From Dicaeum eximium (lineage: Eukaryota; Chordata; Aves; Passeriformes; Dicaeidae): a DNA stretch of 64,000 nt. A program made the position numbers and the translations under genes. Shown one piece after another: positions 12,575-24,795 of this stretch; the first letter of the stretch is position 1, and each line of letters starts with the position of its first letter. The stretch spans positions 1,186,990 to 1,250,989 of the forward strand of contig VWZP01002584.1 of assembly GCA_013396995.1 (NCBI GenBank), given 5' to 3'. The notes under the pieces are model-generated. The model had not been told where the DNA came from. It saw nothing but the letters and a program-made list of their open reading frames with translations, and ran no database searches.

Positions 12575-14052
12575 CTGTAGCCTCTGAACCTGCACCAAAC
12601 TGAAAACCCTGAGGTTGAGTGTGTCTTACTGGTTTGGGTGAGCAAGTTTTCCTCTCTCCCTTTCATCCAAGGTATGCACTCATCTGCTTCCACATCCCTT
12701 ACAAAGCCAGACTGGGAAAAGGGAGAATTGTATCCTGCTCCTTCAGAGGCCAGAAGACAATCCTTGTCATCTGGACAAGGAAAGTGAGTGTTCCCTTGCT
12801 TGGGCTCACCACATTGACTTTTTGGCTTCAACTGTTCAAGACCACTGATCACTAAAACAGCAGTGTCCCTGGGTGCCTAACAATCTAAGCTTCCTGGCAT
12901 GAAATGCCTAATTTTGCTTTAAATAAATTCTCCAGTCTTTCTAGGCTAATAATAAAATCTCACAAGGAAAAATATAGACTTTTAAAAATACTGAATTGCC
13001 TGACTAGGCATATTTTATCAGCTATTTCTATAATTTCACAAATCACCCACACTAATGCAGCTTAGTTAATAATATTGCAGGAAATTAGACTTTGGCATCT
13101 AATGTTCCAGAAGAGAAGATTTTTGAATAAAAGTAATATCTTTCTTTGAAACTGCTTTGTACAGTAAATTGTAGCAAATGATTTCTCCTATCTGAGACTT
13201 TTCCTATTACAACATTCACAAGAGGATATTCTAGCAGTACTAAACACCACCCTTAAGTACCTTTGAAGACACAACTCCAAGTTAATGAAAACATCAAGGA
13301 AGGCAAAAAAAAAAAATCAGAAACCCTGCTAGGCAAATACTGAAACATCCACAGATCCTGTCTCTTTGCAGGGCTACTATAGATAGGCACTACCCAAAAC
13401 CATTATTTGACACTGAGAAATAAAAATGTAGACCCAACTATTTTCAAGCTTGGTGTCAGGAGAAAAACGCTGCAGAACTGGAAATGAACTGGATAGTTTG
13501 CACTGCTGTGTTTTATTAGATTTTTTTTTCCCCCCCACACCTGTCTCCCCCACCCTACCATCCTGGAGAAGAAACGTAGCTCATTCAGAAACTCTGCTTA
13601 CTGTGAGTCAGGGATGGAAAAAGAACAAGATTAGAGCCTGATTGGAGCATCACTTCCCTGCTACAGCTATTTGAAATTGTAGATATACATGTAATAAAAG
13701 AAAAATTCTATTTTTCTTTTGAAGCCCAAAGGACTATCTATGTTCTACTGTTACCTCAGGTCTGACTGACCCACCTTTAAGGTTAAGACCATTTTTGTTG
13801 AAAGTTTTTCAGCTTTTTCATTACCTGTGGTCAGGAGCTCATATCTTGCCAGTTTGATTTTGCCTTGGGAGCTTGGGTAGTATAATATAAATATTTGGAT
13901 TAAAATCAGTAGTCATGCAGAATAGCTCCAATCTTATTTACTAATTAAATGCCAGATGTACATTCCACACAGATATTTCCCACTAATTGAAGATATTACT
14001 TTGATGAATGCACCATTAGGAATTTCACCTAATAATTACATTCCGAATTGTT
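12575..14052. other. AT-rich non-coding DNA, no gene seen
   Basis: Frames at 12517-12852 (-, 111 codons) and 12619-12855 (+, 78 codons) overlap antisense and show no family resemblance. A short C-rich pyrimidine tract occurs at about 13519-13555. Nothing else was recognised. Confidence 0.7.
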
Positions 14053-14074
14053 AAAAAAAAAAAAAAAAAAAAAA
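14053..14074. repeat. Poly-A homopolymer, 22 nt
   Basis: An uninterrupted run of 22 A. It grades directly into a 13-bp tandem duplication that begins with its last four A residues (14071-14096). Confidence 0.95.
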
Positions 14075-14096
14075 GAGACACCTAAAAGAGACACCT
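14071..14096. repeat. Exact 13-bp tandem duplication
   Basis: The unit AAAAGAGACACCT occurs twice, end to end, at 14071-14083 and 14084-14096. Placement next to a long A run suggests replication slippage; a short target-site duplication of a retrocopy is an alternative, but no second copy flanks a recognisable insert. Confidence 0.9.
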
Positions 14097-17000
14097 TAGA
14101 AGGTACAATCAATGACTGCATCTACATAAAACCCACTTATTTAATATTTGGTATTTGAAAAGTATCTTAAGCCCACTGTAACAAAAAAATAAATTACTTT
14201 AATTCAACATCATCCATCTACTAATTATGTTGCTAAGATATTAACAGGAAAGGATTTGGTTCTATGGCTCTTAAAAGCTTGATTATTAAAATCATAATAA
14301 TATGGGACCTGTTTTCATTGAGCAGAGAAAAATGAAAACCAACAAAAAACAGATCTGTAAAATGAATATGTACAGTTGAGAAGCCTAGTTTACTGTCACT
14401 GAATTTTATTCTCCTTTTCATTTTCAGTAATTGCAGCTAAATAGCTGCTCTTCAGGGACATATTAGGAAAAGAATAGTAATTAAGCTTAGAAAGGTATAA
14501 TCTGTATAAAAATGAATTACAACCGACTCAGTCTAAAACTAATGTATTACAGATTCAAATGAAAACCTGGCTGTACCCTGTGAATAGCTTATTCAAAAAC
14601 ACTTCCAGATTTCTACATGTCAGCTCTGTCACTTTGGGCACATTTATTATCCTCTTCAAAATGTGTAACCTTTCAATGTGAAAAATGACATCACTGAGGA
14701 GTCAACACTTTTCCTTCCCTAAGGAGCCATGCCTGGGAATACAAGCAAAAATCTTAAGAACTGATAAATAAAAGCTTTCTTTATGAATGAGCCTGGATGG
14801 TTTATCAAGAGAACCACTTAAATGGCCCACATTATTTTAGCAAAACATATAATCCAGCCAAAAAGAGAGAAATAAATATCCCAAGGGCTTTTAAAAGTTA
14901 GTTTTCCAGCACCAGATTTTGAATTGAAGCCCTTTATTAAAAATAAATAAAATCACTGATGAATAGTTCCTATACTTGGTTTCTAGAGAGTGAACAGCAA
15001 AAGGAGGACCAACAATCCATAAACAGTCAGGAGTTTTCCACAAAATGGGCTTGACAAAGCAAAGCAGTAAAACATGTCATTGGATGCATATTATGGGAAC
15101 ATCTTTCTTGCTCCAAAGAAACTGGACAAAAATACTTATTGATTATTAGAATATACATTATCTACCAAAATTTCATAAAATGCTGCAAACACCATGGAAG
15201 ATCAAACTGACTAGCCTTTACTAGTGAAGTATCCTGTGAGGTCAGAAAGTGCTGCACTTCCAGCTTTCCATGACATTGGGAGAAAGGAAAGAAAAATTCT
15301 TTCAACTCCAGTTTTAGGCCTTCCCTTTTTTACAGGATTAGAAACCCACAGCTTATTCTGTCAAGTCTACATACTAGATTTATCATTAAAATTATTTTAG
15401 TCAATATTTGCACAAAAGAAAATAAAAGGGCTTTAAACAAACCTTTTGGATTTCTTTGCTATAAATTATAAAACCAGAAATCAAATTAAACAGAAAGCAA
15501 AATAAAGCATGACCCTCCCTAACCACTAAATCATCTGTGGCAACCTGTACAGATGGATGTATTTTGGAATGTTCCCAAAGCCAAACTGTTGAAGCCAGCT
15601 TTAAAACAAGATATGAATTAGCTTGGCATGCTCCACCCTTGACTGAGCCCTCAAGGACGTGGTCAAAAATTTACGGGACAAGCAGTGAGGAAGCAAGAGC
15701 AGTACCACTGTGAACAACTAGTACAATTTCTTCCCTAGAGTTTTGCAAAGCCCTTCCCTCTGTGTTGGAAATTTAGGAAACAGAGTACATGAAATGCTCT
15801 ACCACACCCAGAAAAATATCCTGTGTGATGATACTACTGCTTAATTTTAACTGAAAGTTATATTGTGATGATTATCATGTCACATTGCATTTCTAGTATC
15901 ATGCACTATTTTCACCTTCCATCTTTGAATAACGTGTATAAAAATTGATAAACCAGTAGAGAAAGCACTCGAGAACAGCTTCTAGGATACAGCCCCAAGA
16001 CTATCAAAAATGCATTATATTGGCTAGTAAAGATTTACTATCCAGCTAAAAATACTGGCTTTAATTACTCTAAGGACATTTGCAGCAGAATTGTCTAAAA
16101 ACCAAGGAGATCTGAAATGCTATGCAGTAACAGTCTGGTTTATGGATACACACACAGAACAGCTCAGGTCCCTTAATGCTGATAGATAAGGCACTGGCAC
16201 AGTTCCAACCTGACACACTTGGGCATCCATTACAACAATGTCCTGGAAAACAGGCAGTTGGTTTGGAGAATGCAGGGCCAGAGAAGATCTACCTTCTGTA
16301 GAATGCAAGACAGTAAAAGAGGTTTAAAATATAAAATAACAAGGAGTCCATAAAGTAGTCTTAGTTTTATTTATTAAACATTTGGCAGTGGATATCAAAT
16401 GCTGGAGTATATCACAAGTGGTTTGACTGCATCATTTATTTGTAGTGCAATACAAAATGAGAAACATGCCCCAGCTCCTTATTGTATGTTAATATTAAAT
16501 CATTACACATGGCAGCTGTTTTGTGTTCCATGTGGTTTTCAGTTTCTTGCTGACAGGTGTCCAAATCACAGAAACTATCCCCACATGTAGTGGCAGCTGG
16601 CCACACTGTCATCTCTGAGATACCAGAAGTGAATAAAGAAGCAGTTTGTATACTGGAATGATTAATTCAATCATTAGCTGGCTCTCTGTTTGGTTTGAAA
16701 ACCAGGCAGAATTTAGAATATTTTATTTTTAAGTGCTCAAGAAAACCCATCTTTCTCAAAGTATAAGGAGGATCTTGGTTTTGTATGGGGGAAAAAAAAA
16801 ACCCAAAACCCCCAATAACCATTTGAAATGTTTGGACAAAAGATGATATATAATTTGCAGAGTTTTCCTTTAGCTTAATAACCTTTCCATAACACGACTG
16901 TGCTCAAGTTGGGCAATCCTATCATTGTAAGAGTCCATTATAGTACACAAACACACCATGTCATTCCTACATATCCAAACCCAGATTGTTGTGTACCTTT

Positions 17001-17809
17001 GGAGGTTGTAGTCACTTTTCTGATAATAAGTGAGAAGAGTTGGAAGAAGAAAGAGGTTTAAATTACAGAGTAGGATTAGGTCAAACATGTATTCTCATGT
17101 TTTTACTTCACTTGCACTGGGCACACAAATGAACAATATTATTTTCAGCTGCCTTTTGTAGCAACAGTCCATTGCACAAGAACTGCTGATATGCCCTAAA
17201 AGATATAATGCAGCAACAACTACAAATCCCCATAAGGCAGAAGGTGACCCTGGGGGCTGGTGGGATCCCCACATGATGCTGTCCTTGTCCCAAGTGGTGG
17301 GATGCCATTGCAGTGAAAAAAGGGACAGATCTCAACTGGCCTCATAGAAACAGAGCTCAGTGGAGGAGCAGGGGCTGAAGAGAAGACCTCAGACTGCTCC
17401 ACTGGGCAGCCCCTCCTGAACATGCTGTCTGCCCAGCATGCCACAATCCAAGCTTTTCCAAAGCTTAAAATTAGAAAAGAGAAGTTGAAGGCCAAGTGGG
17501 CTTCATGTCAAGCAGACACTCCATTTTCCCTGTTAACTTCCAGGCTTTAAAGGGTTTAGCAAACTGTTACCATCTTGGTCGCAGTCTCAGTCCCTTAAGA
17601 AATTCTAAACCTGATATTGCAGAAAGCCATGGATATTTCATCCTCACACCTGCTAACCCTGGAGGGAAATATCTTTAAAACAATCTTCTGGGAATGCTTA
17701 AAAAAAATAAAAAATAATAAAAAATCCTAAGAGCACATTCCCAAGAAATTTTAGCAATCTTCAAGCAACACTGTGCCTCTGAAAAGAAAAGGAAGCAAAA
17801 ACCCCCAGC
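14097..17809. other. AT-rich non-coding DNA, no gene seen
   Basis: No frame exceeds 91 codons. The overlapping minus-strand frames near 17108-17495 coincide with a locally GC-richer stretch (17240-17460) and do not resemble a known protein. No RNA gene or transposon was recognised. Confidence 0.7.
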
Positions 17810-17826
17810 AAAAAAAAAAAAAAAAA
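17810..17826. repeat. Poly-A homopolymer, 17 nt
   Basis: An uninterrupted run of 17 A, preceded by CCCCC and other short A and C blocks. A-run next to C-run is a recurrent texture in this window. Confidence 0.95.
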
Positions 17827-20352
17827 GGGCAAGTTAATTCAAAGCATATTTTGAAGTATCAGATGTGCTCAACTATAGTAACTTTTGCTTCTATCACATA
17901 AAGTTACAGTTAAGCAATGCCATTGACATGCACATTAAAAAAAAAAGCTAAGCAAAAAAATAGCTTACTTTTTATTTTAAGTAATTACAAGAGAAATAAG
18001 AGGGTTCCTTTTAAACATCAGTTCTAATTTTGCTAATAGATGTATGTATAAGAATTAATGAATTCTGATTATCTGTAGTGCACTGTGAAAATTACTTTTC
18101 AAAACATACAGAAAATTCTACAATTGCAGTTCACAAAGTAATCACTTTTCATTCAGTATTATGTTTAGAAATTATTATTATTGGAAAGTTTTTAATTAAA
18201 AGGTACCTACATTTATAACAAGCATTGAGGAATCTACTAAATATGGCAGGAGCACAAAATTACATAGACAGTGCTCAGTTGCTTACTATTTACAGACCAT
18301 TTTTAGTCAGAGAAGGGAGAAGCAGGTCTCCCCTTTTTCCTGAGTAGCTGCTGAGGCAGGTGGATGCCACATGCAGGAAGCTCCTCGGGGGCATTATATT
18401 CCTTCCCTCAATCCAGTGCCAGCTATAGCCACACCAGGAATCATTCCCCTGTATGCTATCAGAAACTTAGCACAGAAACCAGCATTTCTGCTACAAACAC
18501 ACAGTATTTGGCCTGATGAAATCACAGTCCCTCAGTGCTTGCTGTGTCTGTGCCTTATAAAGGGATAAATCATGTACCTACATAAGACAGAAAGGAATAA
18601 GCTTGGATGGGAATTGCTTCTCAGTAGTCGAAGTCACGTGCTGATAAGCAATCCAAAACTCCAGTTTTGGATCCATATGAAACCAAAGAGAACAGATGCA
18701 GAATCCACTGGTCTGGCAATAAATCTCCCCTGCCCCCCAGCACTGTGGTTTGCTTTATTGAACTGGCTCCCTTAGAAGTTCACAGCTGCCCCCGAGGCTG
18801 ACCTTCAACCTTCTGCCCAAGTTGGTGTTGCAAGTATATTAACATTTGCACTTTTAGTGCACATCAGCAGTTCTTCTATTTTATTTCCATTTTCTGGAAC
18901 TTACTCTTTTCTCTTTCAAGCAGAAACATATCTGTTGAACATGCCATAAACATTCAAGTCATTATGGCTGCCCCATTCATGAGTATGTCCTGAAAAGGGG
19001 CAGTGATGCTTGGCATGTTTAATATCATGGATCAGGTTAATGCAGTGAGAACAGCCTGTTATGTGATTACAGGAAGCCCATTCCTATGGGCCACTGAGAA
19101 CAAAATGTGCAAATGCAAATCACAATCAAAAACTACACCCACGAATTTAGGAAAATGTTCCTTTTATTTTTCTATTTTAATTAATAAAAGGATACCCAGA
19201 AAACATCACTGACTCTTCCCAGTGCCCCCACCCTTGACAATGAAAACAAATGCTTGGGAAATAAGAGCACATGTTCTATCCTCATTGTTGATACAGAATT
19301 CTCCTAGATTTAGAATCTGAGCCAGAACAGTGAATCTTGCAATCACTAGTCTCAAACAGTCTGGGCAGATTTCAGTCTACCTGACCACATCTTATACATG
19401 ATGATATTTCAATTAAAACTTTTCTCTTTTTTCCCCAGTAGTGCAGCTCTGGTTTACCTGACAAAGCTGGAGAAGCTCACAGCACTACTTACTGAGGAGA
19501 CACTCCCTTTTTTGCTATTACAAAGTTATCTTTGTGCTTTCACAATAGTAGTACACCTATCTGTACATATCATTAGCTACCATTTAAAAGTATTAAAGAA
19601 AAAGATATATTAGTAAATAATAGATTTTAAATAAATCTATGGTCCTGTTTATTTAAACTGATTGGCAATATGATCTGATGCTGAACTATAAAGATTTCTC
19701 TCATTCTGATCATAACACTCCCCCTAATTTGTTTGCAATTTAACAATTATCCCTCTCTATCCCAGCACGTGCTTTAAAGCATAGTTTTTATTTGTGTGTG
19801 AAAATAGCTTCGTAAATTTCTACTTTCCATGAATGCATAATTCAAAATTGTTTGCTAGATGTTTTGTACCGGTTCTCTGTGACCAGAAGAGATTTAAGCA
19901 ACAGTTCAAGGAAATTAATCTTTAGACTCAGCTTGCCATTTTAAAATACCCCAATATATCTCTATTAGGCCAAAGTCAAAAGTCAACAGAAGTGCAGTCT
20001 GACTAACCTCCTTATTCCTACATTAATCAAATCTCATCCTGCTTAATTTTCTTTTTGGAATAGGAAAAAAGTGAAATAAGAGAGGAACTAAAGAAAAAAT
20101 AAAAAAGAGATGATTACACAAACATACACTTCAAGGAGATAGATCCTCTATAGCTACACTGTTGAAAAATATACAATAAAATAAGGTAGGATAATGCTTT
20201 CTTTATGTAAAGGAAAGATCAGTCACATTAATGAAATAGCCAAATGGAACCTTCAGGCCTAATGTAGTAAATCTCCAGCAAATTCCAATTAGTATTGAAG
20301 TAATAAGTCTGGAAATTATTTTTCTCTCTTTAAGTAAAGCATATACTTACAG
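17827..20352. other. AT-rich non-coding DNA, no gene seen
   Basis: Short frames only (up to 71 codons). A near-perfect palindrome lies at 18651-18672 and an octamer-like ATGCAAAT motif at about 19114-19121 in a stretch (18950-19130) with few homopolymers. A pyrimidine-rich run ending CCCCAG at about 19424-19438 resembles a splice acceptor, but the sequence after it does not form a convincing exon. Confidence 0.65.
18651..18672. repeat. Near-perfect 22-nt palindrome
   Basis: Arms ATCCAAAACT (18651-18660) and AGTTTTGGAT (18663-18672) are exact reverse complements separated by CC. It could form a small hairpin or bind a dimeric factor; no family of sites was recognised. Confidence 0.9.
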
Positions 20353-20368
20353 AAAAAAAAAAAAAAAA
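20353..20368. repeat. Poly-A homopolymer, 16 nt
   Basis: An uninterrupted run of 16 A. About 90 bp to the right is an A/C-rich tract (20459-20490). Confidence 0.95.
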
Positions 20369-23300
20369 GCTTGCATGACTTGGATGCCATGAAGGAGCAA
20401 GTCTTTAGATAGCTAAATTCATCATTTGTACATACTGCATAATTCAAGATGTGTCTTTAAAAAAATAAACAAACCCAAACCAAATCAACAGCAGAAAATA
20501 TCAGTAAATCAGGACCATAATGTTGGCCCTTGGAGTGGTGCTATTTGATGGCCACTTTCAAGCTGGCAGTGACTTTCACTGACAAATAAAACATTCTGCA
20601 TCCAGCAGCAGAGAAGTCACTGCTGTAAATGGAAGTCTTCATCAAAACAAAATAAGAATAATACAAAATAAAACAACTAAACCAAACCAGAAATTAGCAG
20701 CCATGTTTTACTAGTGCTTTGTGAAACAGTGTATAAATGTACTAAAATTATCTCTACTGAAGAGAAGGCTTTCAAAAAATACTTTGTGCAAAATTAATTT
20801 TGGAAAACTTTCTTAATTAAGGGTATTTCTAAATATCAAAATTTGTGACCAAATGCTGCTCATATTCTAGCAGGTAACTGTTGTAGACTTTTGACAAATA
20901 CTATACTGAATATTCTTTACCACAAGTGAACCTAGGATCTGATTCCATCTGCATCAAGTGATGGTGAAACTGGAAGACAGAGATGATTACCACTTTTTTT
21001 CACATATTCCTACTCCATTCTCATATGTGTAACACAAAGGTGGAGAGAAATCCTAGATTAACCTGGCTTGGAGACAAAATCTTATGGAATTCATAAGAAT
21101 CAAGACTTCACCCCCTGGTCTGGGCATGAAGCCTTGAGGGGCACAACTCAATACTCGAGTGTCTTTTTAAACTAACTGCTCTGCACAATTTTGCACAACA
21201 CAGAGCACACCCACAAAAAAACCACAACAAACAATCCAATGAATCACCTAATACCTTTGATCGGTAAAATAAATAATAAAGTTTGCTTCCCTTGCCTTTG
21301 CTTTCATTCCACATGCTGCCCAGTAAATCCAAAGAAAAGACTGCCTGAGAAAATCTTCCCTCAGAAGTGCCAGAAAAGAGTCTACAGATCCTTCCCAAGA
21401 CACCCCTTGTAGCAAGATTTCGCCTTTCTGTGGACTTTGCCATAAAGCAGTCCAGTCACAGACCAGAAAAATAAAGCAGTAGCTGTTTACCTCTTCCCAG
21501 CTGCTCTATACTATCTAAAAATTAAATTATTAGACTGAAAACCACTCATTGCACTCTTTTATCTGCTTCTATAGGCACGTTTAAAGGAAAATGGGTTTAA
21601 CTCTTGCTGCTCCTGAGCTCCTCATGTTTATGCCAGCTCACTACGGCGTTCCTCCAAAGACCTGGGCACTCACAGATTGCATTTTTATGTCACTGTGATT
21701 TACAGAGTGCAAGGGGGACAATTACATAACTGTTTACTTAAACTCATAATTTCTCGGAAGCCCTACACAATCCTTTTGTTATCATAATCTCCAGCAGGCA
21801 TAAGTAGCATGGATAGATCATGGCATGAAACTGGATATAGCTGACTTTGCCTGTCTGACTGGTGACTTACAGAGCCCTGCATATCTGAACTTCTGGGAAA
21901 CAGCTGCTGGTCCCACACTGAAATTAGAACATTTGAGCTCATCTGATTTATGTTAATTCCCGTGGGAACAATGACATGAAAAATGAACACCACTTGTAAA
22001 TAAAGTACCGGTTCTCTCAGCGGTGAAAAAAAAGATATGAAATAATCTACTTCAGTACACACTGATCTATTTACCACCTTGCTACACTGAAATATAGACA
22101 GTCTAATAGTTATCATAAGAAAACCAGAGCCTTGAGTATACAGCTATTTAAAGGTTATCTGTCCCAATCTTGTCATTATTTGAAGAATTAGTTTGCAATA
22201 GTTATTGGGCTGGTTTTGGTTGAAGAAGAAATATTTTGATGTTGTCAGGCATGAGGGAGGTGAGCAGAAATGAAATTTATGTAGGAAGATGTAAGGCATA
22301 GGAAATATGTTCAAGTGACTCAATTGTCAAGGAGTGTATGTTCTCCAAGAATTAGAAGCCATTACAAGTTTATCTAGTTCTGGTTGTTCAGCCTGACAGG
22401 TCAAACATTTGAAATCTGCTTTTTTAACATATTGGGCTCTCATGGGATACTCCACAAAACATTATATTGTCCACAGATCAAAGCTGGTATTCGTAAGACC
22501 AAAAACAAGGCGGCTGGAAATGACTCCTTAGGGATTTGATAGTTTTCCTGTAGATGAGAAGAATAATCCCTCCAAATATTTAGTGTACTCACAAAAAGCA
22601 GTTTAAGCAAAGCAATCAGTTGTCTCTGAGACCAGACTGGATCATATGGTAGCACAGCTGAGATACTGCTCAGACAGGCACACGTAACAATGGTGATGTC
22701 TCATGTTTGGTGACTTTTATCATTCAGGATTTGTTATTTCTGAAGCACCAGCAAGAAAATCTCAAGCAAAAAGTCTAACTTTTACCTTACGACCGTAGAC
22801 AACCTTTAATTGACTCTGGAGATCCTGCTGCTTGAGTTACATGAGGCAGCAGAGCACAGACAGGATTACTTATCAAGAAATTACACTTAATATAAGGAAC
22901 TTCCCTTCAGGACAAAGTCCTTTGCTGGCTACCTTGGAAAAGGGGAGTCGGGGAGGAAAGAGGAACCATCAATGTGTTTGCAGCTACAGGTAGAGCCATT
23001 TCAAAAAACAGAGCACTAACAGACTCTTACCACTATTTGTTTCCTTTTCAGCTTTCCACAAAAGCAAAAACTTCTTCCCATCCCCCAGATTTGCTGTTGT
23101 CAAAATTTCATTTCATTTGTCACCTTCATGTTTGAAAAGGCCTAAGATATACAGAAGAAACCTACAATGATACATTTATGAAAACTGCAATTGTTTACTT
23201 AAGGACCTCCACAAAAAGCTGTTAGTTTTCATGTCTAAAATTTGAAAGTGACAGATGACAGTTTTACTGCGGTGTGTAAGCGCTAATATGGATATGAACA

Positions 23301-24763
23301 CTAAAGCCAAAACATAGGATGGTATCTTCATAAAATGTGCTGATATATTCTAATGCTTAAAAAAGCCCTCCTCCCCCCAAAATATATAATACAAGACTGA
23401 CTGACTACCTCCTCATTCCGTAGCTCTTTGGATGAGACTTCATTGCCAGCACAGAGTGACCTGAATTTAAATTTTGATGTGGTCTGGCACAGTATAATTT
23501 GAAAACCAAGTTGACTAATCTGCAATGGCATAACTGCAAACAGCTCTGAAAATGAAAGGAGGAAAAGATGACTTTGCCAAAGGAGTGGGGAAACCTACAA
23601 ATATCAAAGGACCGAAGCAAGGGCAAGGGAACAAGATACAGCACTTCATGCAGATGTTTCATTAATGATTGCCAATCCAGTCGAGTCCCTCCTCAACGTG
23701 CTAAAGGAGATTAAAGACTTTACTACAGTCTTCAGGGTTTGGAGGTAAATTAATGTGAAATAAGACTTATTGTAACTGGGAATTGGACTAAAACAAAGCA
23801 TAAACAGAGGGAAACTGTTACCAGTAGAGGCTATTAATAACAACTGAAATTTAGATTTTTAATTTTGGTCTTAATTTTTTTTTTCAATAAATGCACCAAC
23901 TGAGGAGAATAAGGAATAAAACACATGCTGGAAAGAAAGCTAAACAGAAAGGAAGAAGAATCTATTATCATTTAAAGTCTTAGTGCCCCAATTTTTCTCA
24001 AAAATGTAGGAATGGCAAGGTGTAACAACTACTTGGTTATTTCAGGATGGGGGAAACAACTGAGGTACAGTATTATTTTGAGAGACATAATAAAAATTCA
24101 TAACCTTACTTTAATATTTACATGCTTTCCTCTTCAAAATTTCCAGCAAAAGGAAAGGGAGAATGTGGGAGGCAAAACAGACACATGTAACCCATACAAA
24201 CATTCAGTTCTCCTCTGTTTCACTACCCTAAAACTGATTTTTATGGTTTCCCTGAAATTACATTTCATACTTCAAGATGTCAGCTTTCCAATCTCTAAAA
24301 ACCAAATAAAAGTGGTTTTTGCCTTTGCATTTTGAAAACTCTTAAAGGAATATTTCTGAGACCATCAGTACAGGTACTTATTCCTTTTTTCTGGGTGCAT
24401 CCATTGAAGAGCTACATAAATGTTGAAGTACCTCACAGTCATCATGATGCTGTTCTCGGGCACAGATGGCTTCTTTACTTTTATCCATAGAAAAATTCCT
24501 CAGGAACTCAGAATCACAGAATTATGAGATAAATCTCTCCAGAAGCTGCATTTTGAGCCTTTGTGTCAGCACTTATTTTGATGGAATGCATTTTGTGCTT
24601 GGCATACGTGGCATCCTCTCACTGATGAAGCTTTCCAGTCAGAAACAAAGAAATATAGATACTTTATACACATATTACCTATTAAGCTAATAGTTATCTA
24701 TTTCTTTTTGGTAAGTAGCATAACAATTCTCCCTCTAGTAACTAGCCCAGAAGAAGAGCCATC
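20369..24763. other. AT-rich non-coding DNA, no gene seen
   Basis: Frames at 21108-21443 (-, 111 codons), 21763-22116 (-, 117 codons) and 24012-24335 (+, 107 codons) have no recognisable domain, signal or conserved exon pattern. A/C-rich tracts lie at 20459-20490 and 21206-21240. No RNA gene or transposon copy was recognised. Confidence 0.7.
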
Positions 24764-24795
24764 AGAGCTTATGCTCTAATTAGTGCTTATGCACT
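24764..24795. repeat. Pair of matching short hairpins
   Basis: Two perfect inverted repeats with the same loop lie 18 bp apart: AGAGC-TTAT-GCTCT (24764-24777) and AGTGC-TTAT-GCACT (24782-24795). The second differs from the first by paired changes in the stem (AGAGC to AGTGC with GCTCT to GCACT), so pairing is kept in both. Each stem is only 5 bp, so chance is possible. Confidence 0.85.

Noticed and set aside
19398..19613. Possible exon after TTTTTTCCCCAG
   Set aside because: An in-frame stop TAG follows the acceptor at once in one frame, and no conserved peptide or donor is visible in the others.
24509..24530. CR1-like AATCACAGAATTATGAG on the plus strand
   Set aside because: Only the generic terminal-repeat-like bases match. 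The GGTTGGAAGGGACC segment that should follow in a minus-strand CR1 is absent.
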